Part shown: positions 43,206 to 51,770 of the stretch, one piece after another
Numbering within the stretch: the first letter of the stretch is position 1
Layout: each line of letters opens with the position of its first letter
Assembly: GCA_049115495.1 (NCBI GenBank)
Contig: JAGDZV010000013.1
Coordinates: 62,001-126,000 of the forward strand
Direction of reading: 5' to 3'
Source of the DNA: JACPUW01 sp049115495
GTDB taxonomy: Bacteria > Bacteroidota > Bacteroidia > CAILMK01 > JACPUW01
DNA length: 64,000 nucleotides
The notes under the pieces: model-generated
Databases searched by the model: none
Seen by the model: only the letters and a program-made list of their open reading frames with translations
What the model was told of the DNA's origin: nothing
Translations under genes and position numbers: made by a program

Positions 43206-44306
43206 GTGGAGAAAATACAGCTAACCGATATAAAGTTTGATTGCCGCCATTTTAAGGGTGGAATTCCATGTAAACCAAACAAACTAAGAGGCAAAGTTTG
43301 TAAGGGATGTGATGAGTATGATAAAATAGAAACAAGAATTCTAATAATAAAACTTGGTGCCTTAGGAGACGTAATAAGAACAACCCCTCTACTTACCAGA
43401 TTTAAAAAGGAATATCCCGGTGTTCATTTCACATGGGTTACCCTGTCTCCCGATATTTTACCTAAAAGTGAAATTGACGAGGTATACAAATTTGGTTTTG
43501 AGTCAAGCTTTATCATTAGACACCAACAATACGATATTGCGCTTAATCTTGATAAAGAGTACGAAGCTTGTGCTCTTCTAAAAGATGTAAAGGCTAAAAA
43601 GAAAATGGGCTTTACTTTAAATAATCATCACATAGACATCGCCAATCAAGTAGCGGAACATAAATTAATAACAGGTCTATTTGATCAGCATTCTCAGGCG
43701 AATACAAAGAATTATCTGGAAGAGATATTTGAAATCTGCGAATTTGACTTTAAGGGAGAAGAGTATATTCTTGATGTAGATACGGGTTTCGAATCTAAAT
43801 GGAAAGAGACTTTAGAAAAAAAAGCCAAAGGAAAAAAAGTAATTGGCTTAAACACTGGCTGTGGTAAAAGGTGGCTAACAAGGTTGTGGCCATCAGATAA
43901 TTGGCTTGATCTAATTCAGCAGCTACAATCTGAAGGTTACTATCCAGTAGTGCTTGGCGGACCTGATGAAGATGAAATGAATAAGTTTTACGAAGAAAAA
44001 ACAGGTGCTTACTACCCTGGTACTCACTCATTGAAAGAATTTATCGCAATTGCATCCGTTTGTGATACAATTGTAAGTGCGGTTTCAATGATGATGCATA
44101 TTGCTATAGGAGTTAAAAAACCACTCGTGCTCTTCAATAACATTTTCAACAAACACGAATTTTTACTTTACAATAGAGGGGAAATTGTGGAGCCAAATGA
44201 CGGCTGCGAATGCTACTATGGGAATTCCTGTAAAAGAGAAAATCATTGTATGAATTCTTTACCAGTAGAAAAGGTTTTTAGTGCTATTGAAAATTCTTGT
44301 AAGTGA
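43206..44306 (+). CDS. GT9-family (heptosyltransferase-like) glycosyltransferase
   Basis: This is a 366-residue cytoplasmic, membrane-associated glycosyltransferase, probably for LPS core. The GT9 motifs are IIKLGALGDVIRTTPLL (about 48-64), HFTWVT, GLNTGCGKRWLTRLWP, VVLGGPDEDEMN, and SVCDTIVSAVSMMMHIAIGVKKPLV. An N-terminal extension carries four cysteines (Cys13, Cys22, Cys32, Cys35) and the C terminus carries four more (CECYYGNSCKRENHC), which could form a zinc site joining both ends. The start is GTG at 43206; an upstream alternative is not evident. Its stop overlaps the GTG of the next gene, so the two act as an operon. The acceptor and sugar are unknown. Confidence 0.85.
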   Translation: MEKIQLTDIKFDCRHFKGGIPCKPNKLRGKVCKGCDEYDKIETRILIIKLGALGDVIRTTPLLTRFKKEYPGVHFTWVTLSPDILPKSEIDEVYKFGFESSFIIRHQQYDIALNLDKEYEACALLKDVKAKKKMGFTLNNHHIDIANQVAEHKLITGLFDQHSQANTKNYLEEIFEICEFDFKGEEYILDVDTGFESKWKETLEKKAKGKKVIGLNTGCGKRWLTRLWPSDNWLDLIQQLQSEGYYPVVLGGPDEDEMNKFYEEKTGAYYPGTHSLKEFIAIASVCDTIVSAVSMMMHIAIGVKKPLVLFNNIFNKHEFLLYNRGEIVEPNDGCECYYGNSCKRENHCMNSLPVEKVFSAIENSCK

Positions 44307-45412
44307 AAATAGCATACTTATCTACCTTTTATCCTTTTAGGGGTGGTATTGCACAATACAATGCTGCACTTTACAGAGAGCTCGAAAAGCAGCATGAAGT
44401 AAAGGCATTTACATTTACAAGACAATATCCTAATTTTCTTTTCCCTGGTCAAACCCAATACGTTACTAAAAACGATATAGCTGATAAGATTGAAAGTGAT
44501 GCTGTTTTAGATACAGCCAATCCATTCACATATTTTTCAGCTGCTGAAAAAATTAAAGCGTTTAATCCTGACTTACTACTTGTCAAATATTGGCTTCCTT
44601 ATTTTGGCCCATCCCTTGGCACCGTTGCTCGCAGGCTAAATTGCAAGAGTATTGCCATTTTAGACAATGTGATACCTCACGAAAAAAGGCCTGGTGATAT
44701 TTCGTTCACTAAGTATTTCCTTAAATCTTTTGACGGATTTGTTTCAATGAGTAAAGAAGTTGAAAATGATCTATTCTCATTGAAACCGCAAGCTAAGAAT
44801 GAATTTCATTTACATCCTTTGTATGATCACTTTCCGCCAAGAATAGATAAAACAGAAGCAAGAGAAAGTCTTGGTATACCCAAAGACAAAAAAGTACTTT
44901 TATTTTTCGGATTCATAAGAAGTTATAAAGGCTTAGATCTTCTTATAGAAACAATGAAACATTTAGCTGATGACTATTTGCTACTTATAGCAGGTGAGCC
45001 ATATGGGGATTATTCTCAATACCAAAATTTGATCAGAGAGCACGGAGTTTCAGAAAAAGTGGTGGAGTTTGTAAGATATATTGATGATAACGAAGTATCG
45101 CTTTTTTATTCAGCTTCGGATGTATGCATGCTTACGTACAAATCAGCTACCCAAAGCGGGGTAGTTTCAATTTCGTACCATTATGACCTGCCTGTTGTAG
45201 TAACTGATGTAGGTGGTCTCAAAGAAACGGTAGAGCCTTACCAGAGCGGTGAAGTTGCTACAGTACCTACCACTGAAAGTATCAAGGATGCAATTGAGCG
45301 GTTCTTTTCAAACAGCCATACCAAATACCTTAAAGGAATAAGTCTAATAAAACAAAAATCGTCGTGGGAATCTCTCGCCACGACGATTTCAAATTTTTAT
45401 TCTCGACTTTGA
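44303..45412 (+). CDS. GT4-family glycosyltransferase
   Basis: This is a GT-B fold glycosyltransferase of 369 residues. The N-terminal YPFRGGIAQYNAALYRELE is the usual acceptor-side glycine loop, and VLLFFGFIRSYKGLDLLIETM, then ASDVCMLTYKSATQSGVVSISYHYDLPVVVTDVGGLKE, supply the GT4 nucleotide-sugar motif (E-x7-E is degenerate here, with Thr/Ser in place of the first Glu). The start is GTG, overlapping the stop of the GT9 gene. Its last 20 codons contain a perfect 12-bp inverted repeat that looks like the terminator of the convergent barrel gene. It probably acts with the GT9 enzyme on LPS or another envelope glycan. Confidence 0.85.
   Translation: MKIAYLSTFYPFRGGIAQYNAALYRELEKQHEVKAFTFTRQYPNFLFPGQTQYVTKNDIADKIESDAVLDTANPFTYFSAAEKIKAFNPDLLLVKYWLPYFGPSLGTVARRLNCKSIAILDNVIPHEKRPGDISFTKYFLKSFDGFVSMSKEVENDLFSLKPQAKNEFHLHPLYDHFPPRIDKTEARESLGIPKDKKVLLFFGFIRSYKGLDLLIETMKHLADDYLLLIAGEPYGDYSQYQNLIREHGVSEKVVEFVRYIDDNEVSLFYSASDVCMLTYKSATQSGVVSISYHYDLPVVVTDVGGLKETVEPYQSGEVATVPTTESIKDAIERFFSNSHTKYLKGISLIKQKSSWESLATTISNFYSRL
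45356..45389 (-). terminator. Intrinsic terminator inside the end of the convergent GT4 gene
   Basis: A perfect 12-bp stem (AAATCGTCGTGG / CCACGACGATTT) with a 10-base loop is followed on the minus strand by TTGTTTTATT and on the plus strand by CAAATTTTTATT. It lies 30 bases past the stop of the beta-barrel gene at 45420 and within the coding end of the GT4 gene (stop 45412), so one hairpin probably stops both converging transcripts. Confidence 0.8.
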
Positions 45413-45419
45413 GGGTATT

Positions 45420-46094
45420 CTATCTACCTGTGATATGAGGCCTTCTTCTATCCCAAGACTTCATTCTTACGCCAACCATAATCATTGAATAACTATCGTT
45501 GTACTGGTTACCTACCACTCTTGGAACATGGCCATCAACCCTATCGCTATCAGCGTACACATAGTTGATTTTTAAGTTAATATCTGCATAAGAATTCAAT
45601 CTGAAGTATGCCCCTATAGTTGTAGGCACTGTCAAAGTTTGCCATGATTGTGCCATAATAGCCCCAGGCTCCTCATCATAAATCTCTCCAACAGTTCCAT
45701 AGCTAACATTTGTAATGCTTGCTATGTCATAGCCTGCGCCAAATCTTATGTACGGAGAAACTGGAAAACTTTGAGGGTAGTCGGTCAGAAGCTGTGGAAT
45801 GTTTATTTCATAATCAACCTGGAAACCAACAACTGTACCAGTAAATGATCTTTCGTATCTATCACTAGCTGCTAATGAAGCATAGTTCACTGAACCACAA
45901 ATGCTCATACTTCTAAGAAGGGCATAGCCTGCACCTAATTGCATTGCAACATTTACTGAACTTGGAGCAATGTCTCCATGCACCAAACTAAAGCCCACAT
46001 TTGTTTCGAACGACAATCTATTAACTGCCCTAAATTGAGCACTGGCCAAGATTGAAGCCGACATTAATACCATTAAAAAAACTGCCTTTTTCAT
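45420..46094 (-). CDS. Outer-membrane beta-barrel protein
   Basis: This 224-residue protein has a signal peptide (MKKAVFLMVLMSASILASAQ) and about eight amphipathic beta strands, for example LSFETNVGFSLVHGDI, AMQLGAGYALL, VSPYIRFGAGYDIA, TIGAYFRLNSYADINLKINYVYA and a terminal SYSMIMVGVRMK. This suits a small OmpW/OmpA-type barrel. The ATG at 46094 is chosen over the longer frame to 46118 because it begins the signal peptide. It is a single gene, divergent from the glucosaminidase gene, with its terminator at 45356-45389. No more specific function can be assigned. Confidence 0.75.
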   Translation of the reverse strand: MKKAVFLMVLMSASILASAQFRAVNRLSFETNVGFSLVHGDIAPSSVNVAMQLGAGYALLRSMSICGSVNYASLAASDRYERSFTGTVVGFQVDYEINIPQLLTDYPQSFPVSPYIRFGAGYDIASITNVSYGTVGEIYDEEPGAIMAQSWQTLTVPTTIGAYFRLNSYADINLKINYVYADSDRVDGHVPRVVGNQYNDSYSMIMVGVRMKSWDRRRPHITGR

Positions 46095-46270
46095 TTCTTT
46101 TCGTCTGTAAGACCACAAATTAAAAAAATGTTTAGTTCTCAGTCGAATAAAATTCAGTCAATTTTAAGAAAGCGTTGTCTTTTTCGATGAAAATGAACCA
46201 TTTTAATTTACAAATATCAACACGTTATGTGAATAAGGAATAAGAATAAAACTATGCTAAATGCGTTATT

Positions 46271-46286
46271 TGCTGTTCAAACAGCA
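46271..46286 (+). promoter_or_regulatory. Perfect palindrome just before the glucosaminidase start
   Basis: TGCTGTT-CA-AACAGCA forms two 7-base arms around a 2-base centre and ends five bases before the ATG at 46292. It fits a dimeric-repressor operator or a hairpin covering the translation start. No other copy was noticed in the window. Confidence 0.4.
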
Positions 46287-46291
46287 GTATT

Positions 46292-47743
46292 ATGAATCAT
46301 AAGCTTTTAGTCTTATGCTCTTTTTTATGGGTGTTTTTTAATCAAACCAATGCCCAAGATAAACTTACCCCTGAGCAATACATTGCCAAGTACAAAGACA
46401 TAGCCATTGCAGAAATGCACAGAACAGGCATTCCTGCTTCTATCACTTTAGCACAAGGATATTTAGAATCAGGCTGTGGAAATAGCACCTTAGCAACTAA
46501 AGCAAATAACCATTTTGGAATAAAATGCCATTCTGATTGGAAAGGAAAAACATATTACATTGAAGATGACGACTATGACGAAAACGGCAAACTCAAGAAG
46601 TCTTGCTTTCGCGTATATAGTAACCCTGAAGAATCTTATAAAGACCATTCTGAGTTTTTAACAGGTAGATCTCGCTATGCCTTTCTTTTTGAGCTTAGAA
46701 CTACCGATTATAAAGGTTGGGCACGCGGATTGAAAAAGGCAGGCTATGCCACAAACCCAAAATATGCCGATCTTTTAATTAACATTATTGAACGCTACGA
46801 ACTCTATGATTATGATAACTCTAAAGAGCAGAAAGTTTTTGCTAGTAAAAGACTGACTAAAGATGAAGTTTTTGAGATAAACGAAATTCCGGCAATAGCA
46901 TATGATGGCCAAATGACAATTCGTGAGATTAGAGACAAGTTTTTTACAGCCGAATGGCAGATTTACAAGTACAACGATTTTGATAGAAAGACACCTTTAA
47001 AGAAAGGTCAAGTTATTTACCTTAAACCAAAACGACGGTTTTTAAGAGATGTTGGTGATGTGCATGTGGTAAAAGAAGGCGAAACCATGCAATACATTTC
47101 TCAATTGAGAGGAATTAAACTAAAAAAGCTTTATAAGTTGAATTTGCTTGGTAATGGCGAAATACCAGCTGTTGGTGAAAAGCTGAGCCTTGAAGACAAA
47201 AGGGCAATTGCTCCAAAAACCATTAACAAAAATCTAGAATACAAGTATTTCACAATTCAGAATGAAAATGAATTGTTTGACGCTGTTGCAAATAGTGTGG
47301 TGACAAATGATGATGATCCTGTTGCAGAGAAAAACACTATTGAAAAATCGGATGGACTTTACCACAAGGTGAGTACAGGAGAAACCTTAATGTCAATTGC
47401 ACGCGCATACAACAAAGACTGGAGAGAAATTAAAGCCCAAAATGGTCTTGAAACGGACAACCTTGAAGTTGGTCAAATTCTATTAATTGAACCGCGGGCC
47501 GAAGGTGAGATTGCTGATGGATTTAAAGACGCTGAAGAGAAAGGCGAAGAAGTAATCACTAAGGATGAAGATATAGTTGAAGAAACTCCTGAAATGAGTC
47601 CTGCAGGATTTCACAAAGTTGAGAAAGGTGAAACCTTGTTTTCAATTTCAAGATTATATGCGCTAACGGTTTCTGACTTAATGGAGTTGAACAAACTTGA
47701 CTCACCAAGTGTAAAAGAAGGAACAAGCCTTAGGGTAGAATAA
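46292..47743 (+). CDS. Exported glucosaminidase (GH73) with three LysM domains
   Basis: This is a 483-residue peptidoglycan hydrolase. A signal peptide (LLVLCSFLWVFFNQTNA) leads to a GH73 N-acetylglucosaminidase domain at about 25-170 (PASITLAQGYLESGCGNSTL with the catalytic Glu, NNHFGIKCH, FRVYSNPEESYKDHSEFL, GWARGLKKAGYATNPKYA). Three LysM modules follow, each opening HxVxxGETxxxI (about 270, 365 and 440). The layout matches FlgJ-like or Bacteroidota cell-separation enzymes. Its TAA overlaps the ATG of the CobT-like gene, which implies coupled translation. A palindrome precedes the start. It probably acts in wall turnover or daughter-cell separation. Confidence 0.92.
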   Translation: MNHKLLVLCSFLWVFFNQTNAQDKLTPEQYIAKYKDIAIAEMHRTGIPASITLAQGYLESGCGNSTLATKANNHFGIKCHSDWKGKTYYIEDDDYDENGKLKKSCFRVYSNPEESYKDHSEFLTGRSRYAFLFELRTTDYKGWARGLKKAGYATNPKYADLLINIIERYELYDYDNSKEQKVFASKRLTKDEVFEINEIPAIAYDGQMTIREIRDKFFTAEWQIYKYNDFDRKTPLKKGQVIYLKPKRRFLRDVGDVHVVKEGETMQYISQLRGIKLKKLYKLNLLGNGEIPAVGEKLSLEDKRAIAPKTINKNLEYKYFTIQNENELFDAVANSVVTNDDDPVAEKNTIEKSDGLYHKVSTGETLMSIARAYNKDWREIKAQNGLETDNLEVGQILLIEPRAEGEIADGFKDAEEKGEEVITKDEDIVEETPEMSPAGFHKVEKGETLFSISRLYALTVSDLMELNKLDSPSVKEGTSLRVE

Positions 47744-48651
47744 TGCAACTTTCTATTCCTGATTTTAAAAGTGTAAAAGCTCCTTTATCTATCTCTGATG
47801 AATGGAAAGCCATTTTTGAGCAATTGAATAAACGAGAAATAACCTCAGAAAACTTCGCTCAAAGCCCAATTGTCTTTTTTGCTGATAACGGCATATCAAA
47901 TAGTCATTTCTCACTTAATGGTGGAAACTACACCAGCTCTTTTGCCATTTTAGCTTCAGATGGACAATTGCACGCACATGCGAACTTGGTAGCCTGCGAC
48001 ATAGCCATTGCTCGTTATTTTCCAGAGTTAGCCCGAGTTCTTGATTTAAAAGTAGCAAGTGGTAGCAAGAATTTTCTTGAAAGTGAAGCGCTGGAACCTG
48101 CTCGATTAAAAAAAGCCTTAAACTGTGGTCAAGAGCTATTGAATAATATAAAGTCACAAGTCGTTTACTTAAAGGCTATAGGTGCAGGAAATGAACTCGC
48201 AGCTGAATGTCTGATAAAGTCACTTTGGAACATTAACGGTCAAGTTGAACTGATAAATTCTGGTCAATTAGAATTCAATTCAAAGTTTGTAAAATTAGAA
48301 ACCCATTTCAACCATCCATTCAGCTACTTAGAAAAATTTGGTGGATACGAAACTGCCGCAATGGTTGGGCTTATTCTGAAATCAATTGAAGCAGGTAAAC
48401 TCATTTTACTTGAAGGTGCATCAGCCTTAGCGGCAATGTCTATTGTTATTAGAATGTTTCCCGAAGCTATTGACTTCTTTCAAGTAGTTTCAATTGAAAA
48501 TTCTACAATTCTTAGAGCATTCTGCGAATTGCATGGTATTAAACCACTTTTCAATCTTCCGCCGGTAAATCCAAAGCTATTTTATTTAGATGCTACAGAA
48601 AGCTTACTAAAATCAGTTTTAAAAGAAGAAACTAGCGCTGGAACTTATTGA
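47743..48651 (+). CDS. Divergent CobT-like phosphoribosyltransferase homologue
   Basis: This 302-residue protein follows the CobT fold plan: IVFFADNGIS (about 43-52; CobT reads FAADHGV), an ALNCGQELL helix, KAIGAGNELAAECL (CobT GIGNTT region), and FGGYETAAMVGLILKSIEAGKLILLEG (CobT GGxEIAAMxG...LDG), then VSIENSTIL and a PLF strand. The C-terminal RLGEGTGA motif, which holds the catalytic Glu of CobT, is replaced by NPKLFYLDATES. No other cobamide genes lie nearby. It is therefore probably not a lower-ligand transferase and may bind a nucleotide or base. It is coupled to the glucosaminidase gene and overlaps the convergent M1 gene by 20 bases. The assignment is from motifs read by eye. Confidence 0.65.
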   Translation: MQLSIPDFKSVKAPLSISDEWKAIFEQLNKREITSENFAQSPIVFFADNGISNSHFSLNGGNYTSSFAILASDGQLHAHANLVACDIAIARYFPELARVLDLKVASGSKNFLESEALEPARLKKALNCGQELLNNIKSQVVYLKAIGAGNELAAECLIKSLWNINGQVELINSGQLEFNSKFVKLETHFNHPFSYLEKFGGYETAAMVGLILKSIEAGKLILLEGASALAAMSIVIRMFPEAIDFFQVVSIENSTILRAFCELHGIKPLFNLPPVNPKLFYLDATESLLKSVLKEETSAGTY

Positions 48652-50464
48652 AAGGCCCATTTGATTCCATCCAATCATTTTCAGGATCAATATCGGCTAC
48701 ATTTCTTTCAAAGTTTAACCTTACGCTTTCAATTTCTTTTTTAGGTGTATTAATTTCTAAACTGTATTCAGGAACCACCCACATCCAAGGTTTGTGCTTT
48801 TTTAAATCACCTTTTTTTGTTCCATGTAGCAATCCTAAAGGTATGTAATGAACTACTTCTTCTCCTGATTTCAACTTCACAACTACTTCTACTGGCATAA
48901 TCATTAGCCCATTTCTTTTTATGGTAATGTTAGTACCCGAGTTGTTTCCATCAACTCTTGCTATTTCATAATCAATGGTTTTGGTAGTAAAAAGCCAATA
49001 TTCTAAATACCAATCCAATATCATTCCCGATTCTCTTTCTAGAATTCTTATGAAGCTGTAAGGGTTTGGATGCTTAAACGCCCAATCCTTAAAATATCTG
49101 AGCATTGACCTATTAAAGCACTCCTCTCCAACTATATACTTTAGCTGCACCAAAAACAATTCCCCTTTTGAGTAGGAAGATGTTCCGTAAGCGTAGTTAG
49201 TATTAAAGTGATCGGCATGGGTACTCATTGGCTCTTCAAGGCCGCGCTTTACGATATTTCTATAGGAAATAAATGAACCGTTATGCGGATCACCATTGCC
49301 ATTGGGGAACATCACCGCCTGAAAAGCTTCATTTCCTGCATAGTTGGTAAAGCCCTCGTCCATCCAAGGGTATTTGCTCTCATTTGAGCCCAATATCATT
49401 TGGTACCACGAGTGCGCGGCCTCATGCATGGTAACGCCAAAAAGGCTACCCAATTTTCTTCTACCCGTAATCAAGGTGGCCATTGGATATTCCATTCCGC
49501 CATCACCGCCTTGAATTACAGAGTATTGCTCAAATGGATATTTACCAAAATGCTTGCTCAAATACTGAAACCCTTTGGAAGCCAATGGCGGAAATTCCTT
49601 CCAATATTTTGTAAGGGTATCTTGTGGTTGGTAAAAGAAATGAAGCATTGGACCTTCTGGTACCTGATAGGTTGTGTGCTTGTAATCTGGATCAGCAGCC
49701 CACACAAAATCATGGACATTCTTAGCTACAAAATGCCATGTAAGCCTATCATCTCCATTTCTTTCAACTTCTTCTTTTAAGCAATAACCATGACCTATTT
49801 CGGTTGGATTGGTTAGTGTGCCAGTCCCACCAATTACGTAGCTTGAATCTATGGTTATGGTTACATCAAAATCTCCCCAAATACCGTAGAATTCTCTGAA
49901 AACATAAGGATCAGGATGCCAACCCATTTCATCATATTCGGCCATTTTGGGATACCACTGAGCCATTGAGTAATCTACCCCTTCATTATTCTGTCTTCCG
50001 CAGCGGCGAATTTGCAAAGGAACTTGAGCTTCAAAATCCATGTCAAAAACCGTTTCTTCACCAGGGGCAATTGGCTTATTTAGGCTTACTTCCATTACAG
50101 TTCCGCTTACCTCAAATTCAACTTCTTCTCCCCTGTGCTTAAGTGTATTTATCTTTTGGAAGCCAATCTGTGTTTCATCTAAGCTGGCTATTCTATTTCC
50201 AATTCTTGAATCAGGGTCAATGATTGTTCTTGACCTAATGTCCATCATGCTTCCAGGCTGAAAAGCATTGAAGTACAAATGATAGAAAACCCTATAAATG
50301 GTATCTGGCGAGTTGTTGTAGTAAGTGAGTTTTTGTTTTCCGGTAAACTGATGATTCTCAGTATTCATATCAATTTGCATGATGTACTCTGCCCTTTGCT
50401 GCCAATAGGCGAAAGTTTTCATCGAAACCAACGAGAATATTAATAGGAGTAATCTGATTTTCAT
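48632..50464 (-). CDS. M1-family zinc aminopeptidase-like metallopeptidase
   Basis: This is a 610-residue exported peptidase with a signal peptide (LLLLIFSLVSMKTFA). The N-terminal beta domain (YIMQIDMNTENHQFTGKQKLTYYNNS) is that of M1. The active site is HEAAHSW near residue 345, with the third zinc ligand in WMDEGFTNYAGNEAF and the substrate-side motif GGDGGMEYPMATL in place of GAMEN, as in other bacterial M1-like proteins. The catalytic helix region YGTSSYSKGELFLVQL follows. It starts four bases after DUF4286, so the two form a unit. It probably acts in the periplasm; the substrate is unknown. Confidence 0.9.
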   Translation of the reverse strand: MKIRLLLLIFSLVSMKTFAYWQQRAEYIMQIDMNTENHQFTGKQKLTYYNNSPDTIYRVFYHLYFNAFQPGSMMDIRSRTIIDPDSRIGNRIASLDETQIGFQKINTLKHRGEEVEFEVSGTVMEVSLNKPIAPGEETVFDMDFEAQVPLQIRRCGRQNNEGVDYSMAQWYPKMAEYDEMGWHPDPYVFREFYGIWGDFDVTITIDSSYVIGGTGTLTNPTEIGHGYCLKEEVERNGDDRLTWHFVAKNVHDFVWAADPDYKHTTYQVPEGPMLHFFYQPQDTLTKYWKEFPPLASKGFQYLSKHFGKYPFEQYSVIQGGDGGMEYPMATLITGRRKLGSLFGVTMHEAAHSWYQMILGSNESKYPWMDEGFTNYAGNEAFQAVMFPNGNGDPHNGSFISYRNIVKRGLEEPMSTHADHFNTNYAYGTSSYSKGELFLVQLKYIVGEECFNRSMLRYFKDWAFKHPNPYSFIRILERESGMILDWYLEYWLFTTKTIDYEIARVDGNNSGTNITIKRNGLMIMPVEVVVKLKSGEEVVHYIPLGLLHGTKKGDLKKHKPWMWVVPEYSLEINTPKKEIESVRLNFERNVADIDPENDWMESNGPFNKFQR

Positions 50465-50467
50465 AGT

Positions 50468-50770
50468 CTAAATCTCTTCTAATAACGTTCTAAATGCCAA
50501 GGCTTTTTCACCAAATTTTTCAACATGCTCTTTTTGCAAAGCAGGGGCAAATTGCACTTGATATTTATGCATATCTTTCATTGAATCGCAGAAATATTGA
50601 ATATTGAATGAGTTCTCTTTGCCTTCTGATGTACCTATAACTCGTGTAAAAGTGAACTTATTAAAACAACCTGTATTCATTACATCAAGAATGTGTTCAT
50701 TTTTCATGTAGCCAACCCATTCATCTTTCACGCTTTCTTCAACCGTAACCGTTACACTATAAATTATCAT
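50468..50770 (-). CDS. DUF4286-family protein
   Basis: This is a 100-residue cytoplasmic protein of DUF4286, a Bacteroidota family with a ferredoxin-like alpha-beta fold. It opens with MIIYSVTVTVEESVKDEWVGYM (first strand and helix), has HILDVMNTGCFNKFTFTRV in the middle and ends in FAPALQKEHVEKFGEKALAFRTLL, which are the conserved blocks. The family is of unknown function. It precedes the M1 peptidase by four bases and is divergent from the ATP-grasp gene. Confidence 0.85.
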   Translation of the reverse strand: MIIYSVTVTVEESVKDEWVGYMKNEHILDVMNTGCFNKFTFTRVIGTSEGKENSFNIQYFCDSMKDMHKYQVQFAPALQKEHVEKFGEKALAFRTLLEEI

Positions 50771-50872
50771 GCTTTGTATTTGCTAAGAGCTGGCAAATAT
50801 GTCGATTTTGTAAAACCTGTGTGGTTTAATGTTTTCAAACTAAAATTGTAAGGCCTTTTAGCCATTAGTTCT

Positions 50873-51769
50873 ATGCCAAAAACAATTACGCTGCTTACAG
50901 ATAAGCGCTACCTTAAAAATGACCCAAACAATTGGTACATCAACAACATATTTAAGGATGAAGAACTTGTAACTGAGGCGCTTAAAAGCGAAGGCTTTAC
51001 CGTTGAAAGAACAAATTGGGACAATGACACTTTCGATTGGAGTAAAACTGATTTCGTCTTATTCAGAACCACTTGGGACTATTTTGATCGATTTGACGAA
51101 TTTAGAAAATGGCTCGAAGTTGTAAATAGTCAAACCACCTTAATCAATCCAAAAACTACTATTGACTGGAATTTTGACAAACAGTATTTGAAAGAGTTGG
51201 AAGCCAAAGTTGTGAATATTCCTAAAACTCAAATTATCAATTGTGGAGATTCAGAGTCATTAAACCATCACTTAAATAAGTCTGGATTTAATAAGGCTGT
51301 GCTAAAACCTTGCATTGCAGGTGCTGCTCGCCATACCTATGTAATTAATAAAAGCAATGTACAAGACCATGAATCTGTATTTAAAGAGTTGATTGCAAAT
51401 GAGAATATGATCTTACAAGAGTTTCAAAGCTCAATTCAAAATAAAGGCGAAGTATCAATCATAATGTTTGGGGGTAACTATTCACATGCTGTGTTGAAAA
51501 AAGCCAAGAAAGGCGATTTTAGGGTGCAAGATGATTTTGGCGGTACGGTACATGAATATTCACCTACAGAAAAAGAAATTGAATTTGCTAAGCACGTGGT
51601 TTCAAAAGTTGAACCCAAGCCAACCTACGCTCGTGTAGATTATTTTTGGGATAATAATAATCAGCTTGCCTTGGGCGAACTTGAACTTATTGAGCCTGAA
51701 TTGTGGTTTAGAAAAGAACCAAAATCTGCCGAATTGCTTGCTAAAACCATTGCTAAACAATATTTATAA
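50873..51769 (+). CDS. ATP-grasp ligase-like protein
   Basis: This 298-residue cytoplasmic protein has the ATP-grasp fold of the RimK/DcsG-like group. The N-terminal pre-grasp region holds VLFRTTWDYFDRFDEF, a motif seen in DcsG-type enzymes. ATP-binding lysines lie in NKAVLKPCIAGAARHTYVI, and MILQEFQSS and GEVSIIMFGGNYSHAVLKK supply the central strands. ARVDYFW and ELELIEPELW near the end carry the magnesium-binding acidic residues. It should form an amide or ester via an acyl phosphate, but the substrates are not evident. Two bases after its stop comes the TTG start of the next gene, so it heads a plus-strand set that extends at least to 52834. Confidence 0.85.
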   Translation: MPKTITLLTDKRYLKNDPNNWYINNIFKDEELVTEALKSEGFTVERTNWDNDTFDWSKTDFVLFRTTWDYFDRFDEFRKWLEVVNSQTTLINPKTTIDWNFDKQYLKELEAKVVNIPKTQIINCGDSESLNHHLNKSGFNKAVLKPCIAGAARHTYVINKSNVQDHESVFKELIANENMILQEFQSSIQNKGEVSIIMFGGNYSHAVLKKAKKGDFRVQDDFGGTVHEYSPTEKEIEFAKHVVSKVEPKPTYARVDYFWDNNNQLALGELELIEPELWFRKEPKSAELLAKTIAKQYL

Positions 51770-51770
51770 A

